Assembly (NCBI GenBank): GCA_030688605.1 | Contig: JAUYJB010000009.1 | Span: 1-41,289, forward strand | Reading direction: 5' to 3' | DNA: 41,289 bases | Origin: Hyphomicrobiales bacterium | GTDB taxonomy: Bacteria; Pseudomonadota; Alphaproteobacteria; Rhizobiales; NORP267 | Part shown: in pieces, positions 31,241 to 39,413 of the stretch | Layout: each line of letters opens with the position of its first letter | Position numbering within the stretch: position 1 is the stretch's first letter | Position numbers and translations under genes: made by a program | Notes under the pieces: model-generated | What the model saw: only the letters and a program-made list of their open reading frames with translations | What the model was told of the DNA's origin: nothing | The model's database searches: none

Positions 31241-31403
31241 AGAGCGGTTCCGGGCTATAGGGAACCATTTGACCGGGATGATTTTGCGCCGTGGCATCGC
31301 TGCGTTTCTTGCGCGATGCGCCACATCGCGCTTCGCGCCGCGCCTGCCCGGAGGAACCGATTTGGCTCCATCGAATTGATCCCCTATAGCCCGGAACCGC
31401 TCT
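31241..31403. repeat. palindromic-ended element, copy 1
   Basis: A 163-bp element whose first and last 22 bases (31241-31262 and 31382-31403) are exact inverted repeats beginning AGAGCGGTTCCGGGCTATAG. The inside includes ACCATTTGACCGGGATGATT, shared with copy 3, and a GATGCGCCACATCGC block shared with copy 2. No gene is inside. It resembles a MITE or intergenic mosaic element. It lies between the tctC and tctA genes and ends 2 bp from the tctA start. Confidence 0.75.
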
Positions 31404-31462
31404 CACGGCTCAGATCGCGGGAAAGGTGGCGCGCGCCCGCCTGGGGCGCGCGCGCAGGAGGC

Positions 31463-32548
31463 CTATTTCTGGCCGCTCTCCACATATTCGCGGAGCACTT
31501 TCTTGATTTCGTCCGAGGTCGCGGCGAGCACCTCAAGGGCTGCCGGCCCTTCCTCGGCGGGCACGAACTCGACCGGCTCGCCGGTACGCTCGACGAAGAG
31601 CTTCTGCAGCTCCTCGTCCGCGGCCGCCTTGTAGAAGCCTTCGCGCAGCGCGACGACGGCCTCTTGCGGGGTTCCCGGAGGCGCCAGCGCCAGGAAGGTC
31701 ACCTTGGCCGCCAGTTCGACCAGCCAGTCGAGAGCATCCCAGACCGGGCCCGAAGGCGGCTTGCCGTGGATCTCTTCATAGAGATCGACGAAGCAGGGGA
31801 TATTGCCCTGCAGCTCCTTGCGGACGAACTCGCCGGCGGTGTTGCGGGTGCAGAAATAGTAGACCGGCATACCGTCGCCGCCCTCGGCGATGAAGTCGGC
31901 GGACCGCGTCACCAGCGTGCCGTAGCTGGTGTTGGCATACTGGGCCTCGTTGGCCAGAATTGCGGCGTAGATGGCCGAGCCGCCGCGATAGCCGGTCACG
32001 TAATTGTAATTCGCGCCGATGAGATCGAGGCTCATCCGGCTCAACAGGTCGACGAAATCGGTCGGCGCGTTGCCGCCGACATTGAACGTCTCGAGCTTGA
32101 CGATATCGGCCGGCTTCGTCAGGCCCGGCGGCACGTCCTTGCGCATATAGCTGACACGGATGTCGCTCGAGGCGCCGACGAACTCGAAATTCGCATAATC
32201 GGCCCTGAGCTCGGGAAGGTCGAGGGCCTGGGCGGTCGGCACCCATGGGCCGTAGACCAGGGTCAGCCCGTCCGGCTCGACGGCCTCGTAGACATGGTTG
32301 GTGGCGATCAGATTGCCCGAGCCCGGCATGTTCTCGACCACCATGGTCGGGTTGCCCGGCACGTATTTCTGCCAGTAGTCGGTAAAGGTGCGAATGAAGG
32401 TATCCGCGGTTCCGCCGGCGCGAAGGCCGACAATGACCTTTACGGTCTTGCCCTCGTAATAGGGCGCCTGCGCATGGGCGGTGCCGTCGATCGGCACCAG
32501 CAGCGCGAACAGCGCAAAGGCGGCAATCCAGGATCGCAGTCCGGTCAT
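31463..32548 (-). CDS. TctC-family substrate-binding protein
   Basis: A 361-residue periplasmic protein with a Sec signal (SWIAAFALFALLVPIDGTAHA). It has the Bug/TctC pattern: YYEGKTVKVIVGLRAGGTADTF, NMPGSGNLIATNHVY and FVGASSDIRVSYMRKD. The ATG at 32548 has GGAGGAAATC just before it. Paired with the fused TctA-TctB gene downstream, it makes a complete transporter for a carboxylate. It is longer than most TctC proteins (about 300-330), with extra sequence around the VTGYRGGSAIYAAIL to GKPPSGPVWDAL part. This is seen in a branch of Bug proteins of unknown ligand. Confidence 0.86.
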   Translation of the reverse strand: MTGLRSWIAAFALFALLVPIDGTAHAQAPYYEGKTVKVIVGLRAGGTADTFIRTFTDYWQKYVPGNPTMVVENMPGSGNLIATNHVYEAVEPDGLTLVYGPWVPTAQALDLPELRADYANFEFVGASSDIRVSYMRKDVPPGLTKPADIVKLETFNVGGNAPTDFVDLLSRMSLDLIGANYNYVTGYRGGSAIYAAILANEAQYANTSYGTLVTRSADFIAEGGDGMPVYYFCTRNTAGEFVRKELQGNIPCFVDLYEEIHGKPPSGPVWDALDWLVELAAKVTFLALAPPGTPQEAVVALREGFYKAAADEELQKLFVERTGEPVEFVPAEEGPAALEVLAATSDEIKKVLREYVESGQK

Positions 32549-32633
32549 GATTTCCTCCCGTCCCAGGAACTCGTCACTGTCTTTCGGCGTGCTGCGCGGG
32601 CGCGCGCACGCACTTATCTTGCTTCGTTGTCGT

Positions 32634-32652
32634 ATAGCGTTTTTCCCGCTAT
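32634..32652. promoter_or_regulatory. small dyad ATAGCG-N7-CGCTAT
   Basis: An exact 6-bp inverted repeat in the 280-bp divergent region between the tctC gene and the SDR gene. The spacer is TTTTTCC. Candidate operator only. Confidence 0.3.
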
Positions 32653-32828
32653 CTTTCCAGTAGACAAAACGAATTCCCGCTGAACGGAACGCCGGTTCTG
32701 CCCTTCGGACGCGGCGCAACGCGGACGACCGACCCGATCGGTTAGCACAACGGTTTGGGCCGGGCAGTGTGGCGCGCGGCCGCAGGGGACATCGCGCCGC
32801 AATGGCAATGGGCGACTGAGAGGGGGGA

Positions 32829-33569
32829 ATGAGCGCGAAAGCTTGCATCGTTTTCGGCGGGTCGCGGCGCATCGGCCGCGAAGTCTGCCTCGCGCTCGCC
32901 GCCGCCGGCCATGCCGTGGCCGTCAACGCGCGCGTTTCCGCGAAAGAAGCCGAAGCGACGGCCGGTATGATCCGCGCCAAGGGAGGCGAGGCGATGGTCG
33001 CGCTCGGCGACGTCACCGACCCCGAGGCCTGCTCCGCCGCGGTCGAGGCGGCGGTCAAACGCTTTGGCCGCCTCGACGTGGTCGTCAACTGCGCGGTCAA
33101 GCGCGAACATGGCACGCTGATGGAGCTTGAGCTTAAGGCTTGGCGCCAAGCGCTGGCCTCGGTTCTCGACGGTGCCTTTCTCACCACGAAATACGCAGCC
33201 CCCCATCTTGCCAAGACGGGCGGCACCATCATCCTGTTCGCCGGCACCAGCGCATTCATCGGCGCGCGCGGCCCGGCGACGCCGGCCGCCAAGTCCGGCC
33301 TTGTCGGCTTCGTTCGCTCGGCCGCCAAGGACCTGGGGCCGATGGGGGTGACCATCAATCTGCTTTCTCCCGGGCGCATCGAGGCGCCGGGCGACCCGGA
33401 CGAGTATCGGGCTAGACTGTCGAAAAACCGGCCGGTGGATCGGATTCCGCTGGGACGGGCCGGCACGCCGGCCGAAATCGCCGACGTAGTGACGGCGCTT
33501 GCAAGCGGCGCCTTCCGCTACATGACCGGGCAGACGATCCATGTGAACGGCGGGTTCTATATGGGATGA
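32829..33569 (+). CDS. short-chain dehydrogenase/reductase lacking catalytic Ser and Tyr
   Basis: A 246-residue classical-SDR-sized protein. The NAD(P)-binding start is intact (VFGGSRRIGREV) as are GDVTD near 60-64 and the C-terminal GQTIHVNGGFYMG. The active site is not: the Y-x-x-x-K motif reads TPAAK (T151, K155) and the serine 13 residues earlier is A138. The NNAG motif reads NCAV. It may be a binding or regulatory homologue, or use unusual chemistry. The gene shares an ATGA overlap with the MmgE/PrpD gene downstream, so both are made together. A purine-rich GAGAGGGGGGA lies before the ATG. Confidence 0.82.
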   Translation: MSAKACIVFGGSRRIGREVCLALAAAGHAVAVNARVSAKEAEATAGMIRAKGGEAMVALGDVTDPEACSAAVEAAVKRFGRLDVVVNCAVKREHGTLMELELKAWRQALASVLDGAFLTTKYAAPHLAKTGGTIILFAGTSAFIGARGPATPAAKSGLVGFVRSAAKDLGPMGVTINLLSPGRIEAPGDPDEYRARLSKNRPVDRIPLGRAGTPAEIADVVTALASGAFRYMTGQTIHVNGGFYMG

Positions 33570-34945
33570 GCCCGCCGCCGGAAGAGACAGCGCGCCCGGA
33601 CGGTCTGACGGTGAGGATCGCCGCGTTCATTTGCGAGGGCACGCGGCCGCCGCCGGGGCGGCTTCACCATGCCAAGCGGCATATGCTCGACACTTTGGCG
33701 GCGATCGTCTCCGGCGCCGGTCTGCCGGCCGGACAAATCGCCCTTGCCGACATTCTTCTGTCCGGAGATCGCCAGGAAGCGACGGTCGCCGGCGCCGCCA
33801 AGCGTTTCCCGGTACAGTCCGCTGCCTATGCCAACGCCATGGCGGCCCATGCCGACGAGACCGACGACGCGCACCCGGCCTCGGTCACCCATCCGGGCTG
33901 CGCCGTCGTTCCGGCGGCGCTGGCCATGGCCGAAAGCCGCGGCGCCACGGGCGCGGAAATGCTCGCTGCTATCGTCATCGGCTATGAAATCTGCGCCCGG
34001 ATCGGCACCGCCCTCGGCGGCGGGCGCTTCATCGTCGAGCGCGGCTTCGACAGCCATTCCTTCGGCGCCGTCTTCGGCGCGGCTGCCGCGGCGGCGACGC
34101 TCGCCAAGCTCGACCGGCGGCAATGCCAAAGCGTGCTGTCGCTTGCCGCCCATCAGGCCGCGGGGCTCGCGACCCTGTTTCGCGACCGGGAGCATCTGGA
34201 GAAGGCCTTCGTGTTCGCCGGTATGCCGGCGCGGAACGGCGTAGCGGCTGTGCTTTCCGTCGAGCGCGGACTTGTCGGCGTCGATGATGTCTTCGACGGA
34301 AGTCCCAGTTTTTTCTCGGCTTTTGGCGCCGATCCGGAACCGGCCTTCGCCGATCTCGGCAGCCGCTGGGCGATCGAGAATACCAACATCAAGCGCTGGT
34401 GCGTGGGCTCGCCGGTGCAGGCGGCGTTGGACTCGCTTAAGGCCCTGATGAGCGAGCATGGCGTCGGCCCGGACGACATCGCGGCCATCGAGGTCAGCCT
34501 GCCGGAGGAGGGGGCCAGCGTCGTCGACGATCGCGACATGCCGAACGTCAATCTGCAGCATCTTATCGCCTTGATGCTCGTCGACGGCACGGTGACCTTC
34601 CACAACGCCCACGACCGCGACCGGATGAGCGACGAACGCATCCTCGCCGAGCGGCGCAAGGTGCGGCTGATCGGAAGCCCCGAACTGACCCGTGCCGAAC
34701 CGGCGCGCCAGGCGATCGTCGAGCTTGCGACCCATGACGGGCGGACCCTCCGGCATCACACCCGCGCGGTCCGGGGAACGGTCGGAAACCCGATGACCGA
34801 TAGCGAGCTTGAAGCCAAGTTTCTTGGCCTCGTTGAGCCGGTGCTGAAGCGCAAGCGGGCGGGCGCGCTCGCCGCCGCGGCCTGGCAGCTCGACAAGGCG
34901 GACAATGTCGAGCACCTTTGCGCGCTGATGAATTCAGCCGCTTGA
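33566..34945 (+). CDS. MmgE/PrpD family protein, second copy
   Basis: A 459-residue MmgE/PrpD protein, clearly different in sequence from the one at 24813. Landmarks are AAHADETDDAHPASVTHPGCAVVPAAL-type sequence near 92-118, RGFDSHSFGAVFGAAAAAATLAKL, and IENTNIKRWCVGSPVQAALDSL. Within the fold, aspartates and histidines in the first landmark line the active site. Two paralogues in one cluster suggest two separate hydration, dehydration or isomerisation steps. Translation is coupled to the upstream SDR by the ATGA overlap. The stop converges on the HIBADH-type gene 30 bp away. Confidence 0.85.
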   Translation: MSPPPEETARPDGLTVRIAAFICEGTRPPPGRLHHAKRHMLDTLAAIVSGAGLPAGQIALADILLSGDRQEATVAGAAKRFPVQSAAYANAMAAHADETDDAHPASVTHPGCAVVPAALAMAESRGATGAEMLAAIVIGYEICARIGTALGGGRFIVERGFDSHSFGAVFGAAAAAATLAKLDRRQCQSVLSLAAHQAAGLATLFRDREHLEKAFVFAGMPARNGVAAVLSVERGLVGVDDVFDGSPSFFSAFGADPEPAFADLGSRWAIENTNIKRWCVGSPVQAALDSLKALMSEHGVGPDDIAAIEVSLPEEGASVVDDRDMPNVNLQHLIALMLVDGTVTFHNAHDRDRMSDERILAERRKVRLIGSPELTRAEPARQAIVELATHDGRTLRHHTRAVRGTVGNPMTDSELEAKFLGLVEPVLKRKRAGALAAAAWQLDKADNVEHLCALMNSAA

Positions 34946-34975
34946 AACCGGTTGACTGGCTTACCCGCGCCCGCC

Positions 34976-35809
34976 TCACTCCGGCATTTTCGGCATCGGC
35001 AGGCCGCGCTCGATCTTGAAGCCCTTGATGACCTCCTTGACGACGCCGCAGAGCGGCAGGCTCAAGCGCGCCAGATCGGCCTCCTTGAGCACGATGGTCA
35101 TGTCCTTTTCCGCCCACGGGACCGGCCGGTCGTCGGCACGGGTGTCCATGGCCCAGTTCTGGGCGCTGCTCTCGGCCAGCGCCTCGCGCAGGCGCTCCGG
35201 CGAGACGCCCAGAGTCTCGGCGAGCTTGAAGCCCTCATAATTTGCCGAGATGCAGGCCCAGAGGATCAGATTGTTGACCATCTTGCCGATCTGGCCGGCG
35301 CCGAGCGGCCCGAGATGGAAGATCGCGTCCGAAAAGGCCTCGAACACCGGCCGGCAGACGTCGAACACCGCCTCATCGCCGCCGCCCAGGATGAGGAGAC
35401 GGCCCTTCTCGGCGGCGTCCTCGCCACGGGTCAGGGGAATGTCGAGCATGTGGACGTCCTTGCCGGCGAGCCTCGCCGGCAGGCGCTTGATGAATTGCGG
35501 CGCCACCGTCGAGGCAATGGCGATGACCGCGCCCGGTTTTGCGCCCGCCAGCAGACCGTCATCGGCGAAGATCACGTGGTCAACCTCGGCGTCGAAGCCG
35601 ACGACGACGATGACGATGTCGCACGATGCCGCGACCTCGGCCGGCGTCGACGCGCTGGTGACGCCGATGTCGACGGCGGCCGCCATGGTTTCCGCGTCGA
35701 CATCGAAACCGACCACCGGGAACCCCTTCGCCATCATGTGGCGGGCCATCGGATTGCCCATCTTGCCGAGGCCGATGAGGCCCACGCGCTCGATCTTCCT
35801 GCCCGCCAT
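34976..35809 (-). CDS. 3-hydroxyisobutyrate dehydrogenase-family beta-hydroxyacid dehydrogenase
   Basis: A 277-residue NAD(P)-dependent enzyme. VGLIGLGKMGNPMARHM is the cofactor motif and the catalytic lysine is in GQIGKMVNNLI near residue 172. The substrate loop DIPLTRGEDAAEKGRL differs from the usual D-A-P-V-S-G-G, so the hydroxyacid is probably not 3-hydroxyisobutyrate. 2-(Hydroxymethyl)glutarate dehydrogenase of the nicotinate fermentation route belongs to this family. GGAGG lies about 10 bases before the ATG. It is 42 bp downstream of an aldehyde dehydrogenase gene on the same strand, so the alcohol-aldehyde-acid sequence is likely one pathway segment. Confidence 0.87.
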   Translation of the reverse strand: MAGRKIERVGLIGLGKMGNPMARHMMAKGFPVVGFDVDAETMAAAVDIGVTSASTPAEVAASCDIVIVVVGFDAEVDHVIFADDGLLAGAKPGAVIAIASTVAPQFIKRLPARLAGKDVHMLDIPLTRGEDAAEKGRLLILGGGDEAVFDVCRPVFEAFSDAIFHLGPLGAGQIGKMVNNLILWACISANYEGFKLAETLGVSPERLREALAESSAQNWAMDTRADDRPVPWAEKDMTIVLKEADLARLSLPLCGVVKEVIKGFKIERGLPMPKMPE

Positions 35810-35851
35810 GCGACTTTCCTCCGATCGCTGAGCGCCCTTTGCAGTCGCACT

Positions 35852-37240
35852 CTAGGCTGCTTTTTCGGCCCGGTCGCGGCGCACGGCGACGATCGTCTTC
35901 ATGTTCGTGAATTCGCGCGCGCCGATATATCCAAGCTCGCGCCCGAAGCCGGACGCCTTGATGCCGCCGAAGGGGAGGCGGGGATCGGAGGCCGACATGG
36001 CGTTGACGAAGGTCTGGCCGGCTTCGATCTCGTTTTCGAGCCGCTCCTGTTCGCCGGCGTCGTTCGTCCACACGCTGCTCGCAAGCCCGAACGGCGTGTC
36101 GTTGGCGAGATGGATCGCTTCATCGAGGTCGCTGACCTCGAACAGCACGGCCACCGGGCCGAACACCTCCTCGCTATAGGCGGGGGCGTTCCGCGGCACG
36201 GAGGCGAGCGCGGTCGCGGCAAAGAAATTGCCGGCGCCCTCGAGCCGGGAGCCGCCGGTCAGGAGCTTGGCTCCGGCGGCAACGGAGTCGCGAACCTGCC
36301 GCTCGAGGGTCTCCACCCCGTCGGCGGTGGCGATGGGCCCCAGTTCGGTCGCATCGTCCATCGGGTCGCCGACGACAAGGGCCTCAAGCCCGGCGACGAA
36401 CCGGTCGACAAACGGCTTATAGACGTCCTTGTGCACGATGAAGCGCTTGGCGCAGATGCACGACTGGCCGTTGTTCATGATGCGGGCCTGGATCCCCGTC
36501 TTCACCGCCGCTTCGAGGTCGGCGCTGGGCAGGACGATGAACGGATCGTTGCCGCCGAGCTCCAGAACGCATTTCTTCAGCGCCCGGCCTGCCGCCTCCG
36601 CGACGCTGGCCCCGGCGGCCTCGCTGCCGGTGAGCGTTACCGCCGCCACCCGCGGATCGTGAATGATCCGGGCGACCTTGCTCGAGCCGATGAGAAGCGA
36701 CTGAAAGACGCCCTTCGGCAGGCCCGCGCGCAATGCGAGTTCCTCCAGGGCAAGCGCGCAGCGCGGGACATTCGAGGCGTGCTTGAGGATGACCGTGTTG
36801 CCGGCCATGACGGCGGGCGCCAGACAGCGGATGAGCTGCCAGAACGGGAAGTTCCAGGGCATGACCGCAAGGATCGTTCCCAGCGGCAGATAGCGGATGA
36901 AGCTGTCGGACTCCGTCTCGATGCGTTCGTCGGCCAGGAAAGCTGCGCCATGCTCGGCGAAATAGCGGCAGGCAAGCGCGCATTTGAGTGCCTCGGCCCC
37001 GGCGGATTTCCGGGTCTTGCCCATTTCCTCGGTCATCATCGTGGCAAGGGCGTCCTTTTCCGCCTCCAGGAGTTCGGCAAGCTTCACGAGGCACCGGCTG
37101 CGTTCGGTGGAATCGCCATGCCGCCAGCGCTGGAAGGCATCGGCGGCCGCCTGCAGCCGCGCTTCGACGTCGGAGTCGGATAGTTCGTCGAATGTGGCCA
37201 CGAGTTGGCCGGTCGCTGGATTGATGCTCTTCATGGGCAT
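35852..37240 (-). CDS. aldehyde dehydrogenase, succinate-semialdehyde dehydrogenase-like
   Basis: A 462-residue NAD(P)-dependent ALDH. Landmarks are PWNFPFWQLIRCLAPA, LTGSEAAGASVAEAAG, the general base in LELGGNDPF and the nucleophilic cysteine in NGQSCICAKR. The short N-terminus and length fit the Sad/GabD group acting on semialdehydes of dicarboxylic acids. GGAAGGAAAAC precedes the ATG; a second in-frame ATG lies two codons later. First gene of a two-gene unit with the beta-hydroxyacid dehydrogenase, consistent with oxidising a hydroxymethyl group via the aldehyde to an acid. Confidence 0.88.
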   Translation of the reverse strand: MPMKSINPATGQLVATFDELSDSDVEARLQAAADAFQRWRHGDSTERSRCLVKLAELLEAEKDALATMMTEEMGKTRKSAGAEALKCALACRYFAEHGAAFLADERIETESDSFIRYLPLGTILAVMPWNFPFWQLIRCLAPAVMAGNTVILKHASNVPRCALALEELALRAGLPKGVFQSLLIGSSKVARIIHDPRVAAVTLTGSEAAGASVAEAAGRALKKCVLELGGNDPFIVLPSADLEAAVKTGIQARIMNNGQSCICAKRFIVHKDVYKPFVDRFVAGLEALVVGDPMDDATELGPIATADGVETLERQVRDSVAAGAKLLTGGSRLEGAGNFFAATALASVPRNAPAYSEEVFGPVAVLFEVSDLDEAIHLANDTPFGLASSVWTNDAGEQERLENEIEAGQTFVNAMSASDPRLPFGGIKASGFGRELGYIGAREFTNMKTIVAVRRDRAEKAA

Positions 37241-37315
37241 GGTGTTTTCCTTCCTGCTCTGTTCCCTCGGGCGGACCTTCGCCCAGCCGCTGGAAGGCGG
37301 CGACGCATCGCCCTG

Positions 37316-37783
37316 TCAAAGGGCCAGGTACCTCTGCTTCAATTCCGCATCCGCGTTAAGTTCCGCAACGCAGCCGTCGAAACGCACGCGTCCATCCTCC
37401 AAAATGTAAACCCGCTCGGAAATCCGGCAAGCGAATGCGGCATTTTGTTCCACCAGAAGAACCGAAATGCCTTCGTCGCGGATCACGCCGGCAACGTCGC
37501 CGACCGTGCGCACGATGACCGGCGCCAGACCCTCCGACGGCTCGTCGAGCAGAATGAGGTCAGGATTGCTCATCAGCGCGCGCGATCGTCAACATCTGCT
37601 GCTCGCCGCCGCTGAGCTGATTGCCGAGATTGTCCCGCCGCTCCGAAAGCTGCGGGAGCAGCTCGTATGCGCGCTCGACCGACCAGGATCCTTTCCGCCG
37701 CGTGGCCTGGGCGGGCCGCCCAAACCGAAAGCCAGGGCAATCGCGGCCAGCGTGCACTGCAAGCGTATTGAATGATGGTTCAT
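37316..37783 (-). pseudogene. livK-livF deletion fusion, frameshifted
   Basis: The frame starts like an ABC binding-protein gene: GGGAG seven bases before ATG, then a signal peptide (MNHHSIRLQCTLAAIALAFG). Near 37700 the sequence changes to the interior of a LivF ATPase, in a different frame: VERAYELLPQLSERRDNLGN, then LSGGEQQMLTIARA. At about 37570 the frame shifts again by two missing bases in a GCGCGC run; LivF continues as LMSNPDLILLDEPSEGLAP to the normal end (37316). So a deletion removed the rest of livK, the permeases, livG and the start of livF. The product is non-functional. Confidence 0.82.
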
Positions 37784-37873
37784 TTTAAGCTCCCTTTTCT
37801 TTCTACTCGCGCAAGCGAACGCGCGTCGGTGCAATATCAGGCTGCAATGAGCCGCGTTGTTGAAGGGCGGTAG

Positions 37874-38221
37874 TCAGCTCGCTGCGTCGACGGCTTCAAG
37901 AACGATGACACCGATCGGTTCGGCGAGATGATCGCCGATCGCGCTGCGGTAATTCTTGTAGTGTTCGCTGTCCCGGTGTGCTTGCAGCGCCTCGCCGTCG
38001 CGATACTTCTCGAACAGATGGTAGCTATGTTCCCCCTCGCGGCTGACTTGGCGCTTATACAGGTCGTAGCACTCGTTGCCCGGCTCGTTGCGGGTCGGCG
38101 CAACCATACCCCGCAGAATCGTCTCGACCTCCTTTTCCTGCCCGGATTTCGGCCGAAAAGACGCAAATACCAAGACCTTGTTTTCGGCCACGAAGCCCCT
38201 CACTCTCTGATTTTCGGACAA
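37874..38221 (-). CDS. antibiotic biosynthesis monooxygenase (ABM) domain protein
   Basis: A 115-residue single-domain protein of the dimeric ferredoxin-like ABM/YgiN fold. KVLVFASFRPKSGQEKEVETIL, NEPGNECYDLYKRQVSREGE and FLFEKYRDGEAL-type sequence (HLFEKYRDGEALQAHRDSEH) are the expected strands and helix. Members act as cofactor-free monooxygenases on quinols or as small-molecule binders. It is divergent from the amidase gene, 68 bp apart, suggesting a shared control region and a linked substrate. Confidence 0.84.
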   Translation of the reverse strand: MSENQRVRGFVAENKVLVFASFRPKSGQEKEVETILRGMVAPTRNEPGNECYDLYKRQVSREGEHSYHLFEKYRDGEALQAHRDSEHYKNYRSAIGDHLAEPIGVIVLEAVDAAS

Positions 38222-38289
38222 TTGCTATCTCGACATGTTGCATCATAACGTTCTATAACATACGGGACAAGGTCCTAGGAGGAGCGAAA

Positions 38290-39300
38290 ATGCCCGCAAT
38301 TAATCCGATTCCTGATGCGATGAGCATCGTTATGGTCCAGTTTTCGCCGGACGCTGCGACGGATGCCTCAGGAGTGCGGCGTAATATGGCGGCGATCAAC
38401 GCCTATGTCGACCGTGCCTGCGCAGGCTTCCCGGGGGTCGATCTCATCGTTTTCCCGGAATACAGCACCCACGGGTTCGGTTTCGATCCTTACGCCAATC
38501 ATCTTCGCCTTTCTTCGACCGTGCCGGGGCCGGAGACCGAGGCCTTCGGAGAGAAGGCGCGCGAATATGGCGTATGGCTGTGCGTTTCCGTGGTCGAACG
38601 GGCCGACGACCCGCGCCACAACCCGCACAATGCCATGGTCATTATCGATCCGGACGGAGAGGTGGCGCTGAAGTATCGCAAGATGATGCCGTGGTGCCCC
38701 AAGGAGCCGTGGACGCCGGGCGAGGCGATGTATGTCTGCGACGGCCCCAAGGGCTCCAAGCTTGCGATCACGCTATGCTCGGATTTCGACTATCCGGAAG
38801 TTGCCCGCGAAGCGGCCTGGAAAGGCGCCAACGTGATCCTGCGGCCGTCGAAATACATGTATCCCTGGGACAATATCTGGGACATCACCAATCAGGTTCG
38901 CGCGTACGAGAACCAAGCCTATGTCGTTGCCGTCAACCACACGGGCCAGGACGCTTCCTACTCCTATTTCGGCCGCTCGATGGCCTGCGACTTCGACGGC
39001 AACATCATCTGCAAGATGGGCGATACCGAGGGCTTCACGAAGGTCGACGTCTACCCCAGGCTTGTCGAGGCGGCTCGCGATCGGCGCACGTCGAACAACT
39101 ACCTCTACCAGCTCAAGCACCGTGGCTACACCGGTATGCCCCCGCACGGCCTGACCGACAATCCGTTCACCATCTACAGCCAATGGGACGAGATACCCGA
39201 GCGTTGGAATCAGCCGCCCTCGGAGGAGGCTGAGCGCGTTTCGGAGGCGGGACGGGCAAGTCTGTCCCGGGCATCGAGAAAGCTCACTGCCGCTGAGTAA
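38290..39300 (+). CDS. aliphatic amidase/formamidase-type nitrilase-superfamily hydrolase
   Basis: A 336-residue carbon-nitrogen hydrolase. The Glu-Lys-Cys triad is E57 (VFPEYSTHG), K131 (KYRKMMPWCP) and C163 (TLCSDFDYPE), almost the same positions as in AmiE and AmiF. Length matches those enzymes. CPKEPWTPGE and the extended C-terminal arm (GMPPHGLTDNPF) are also AmiE/AmiF-like. It would release ammonia from an amide, cytoplasmically. AGGAGGAGC precedes the ATG. It is followed by a TctC gene, so amide uptake and hydrolysis may be linked. Confidence 0.88.
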   Translation: MPAINPIPDAMSIVMVQFSPDAATDASGVRRNMAAINAYVDRACAGFPGVDLIVFPEYSTHGFGFDPYANHLRLSSTVPGPETEAFGEKAREYGVWLCVSVVERADDPRHNPHNAMVIIDPDGEVALKYRKMMPWCPKEPWTPGEAMYVCDGPKGSKLAITLCSDFDYPEVAREAAWKGANVILRPSKYMYPWDNIWDITNQVRAYENQAYVVAVNHTGQDASYSYFGRSMACDFDGNIICKMGDTEGFTKVDVYPRLVEAARDRRTSNNYLYQLKHRGYTGMPPHGLTDNPFTIYSQWDEIPERWNQPPSEEAERVSEAGRASLSRASRKLTAAE

Positions 39301-39413
39301 GTTTCAGCCATTTGCACGGACGCATGCCATTGGCGTCCGTCCTGTTACGGTCGCCGCAATGGGCGGTTGAGGCGACAAGAACAAACAGAGGAATCAATTC
39401 AAGGGAGAAATCG

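Noticed and set aside
29625..31379. A 584-codon open frame antisense to the TctA-TctB gene
   Set aside because: It is highly charged, low in complexity and matches nothing, while the opposite strand encodes a complete membrane transporter.
32549..33466. Continuation of the tctC frame upstream to 33466 as one large protein
   Set aside because: The upstream part is antisense to the SDR gene, and the signal peptide plus GGAGG at 32548 define the real start.
34952..37183. A 743-codon open frame antisense to the HIBADH-type and ALDH genes
   Set aside because: Its sequence follows codon-position bias of the two well-supported genes on the other strand, has no family resemblance and no ribosome site. 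Long antisense frames are expected in GC-rich DNA.
38222..38289. Sequence around ATAACGTTCTATAAC between the ABM and amidase genes as a GntR-type operator
   Set aside because: The two halves do not form a proper inverted repeat, and no -35/-10 pair with normal spacing could be fixed.
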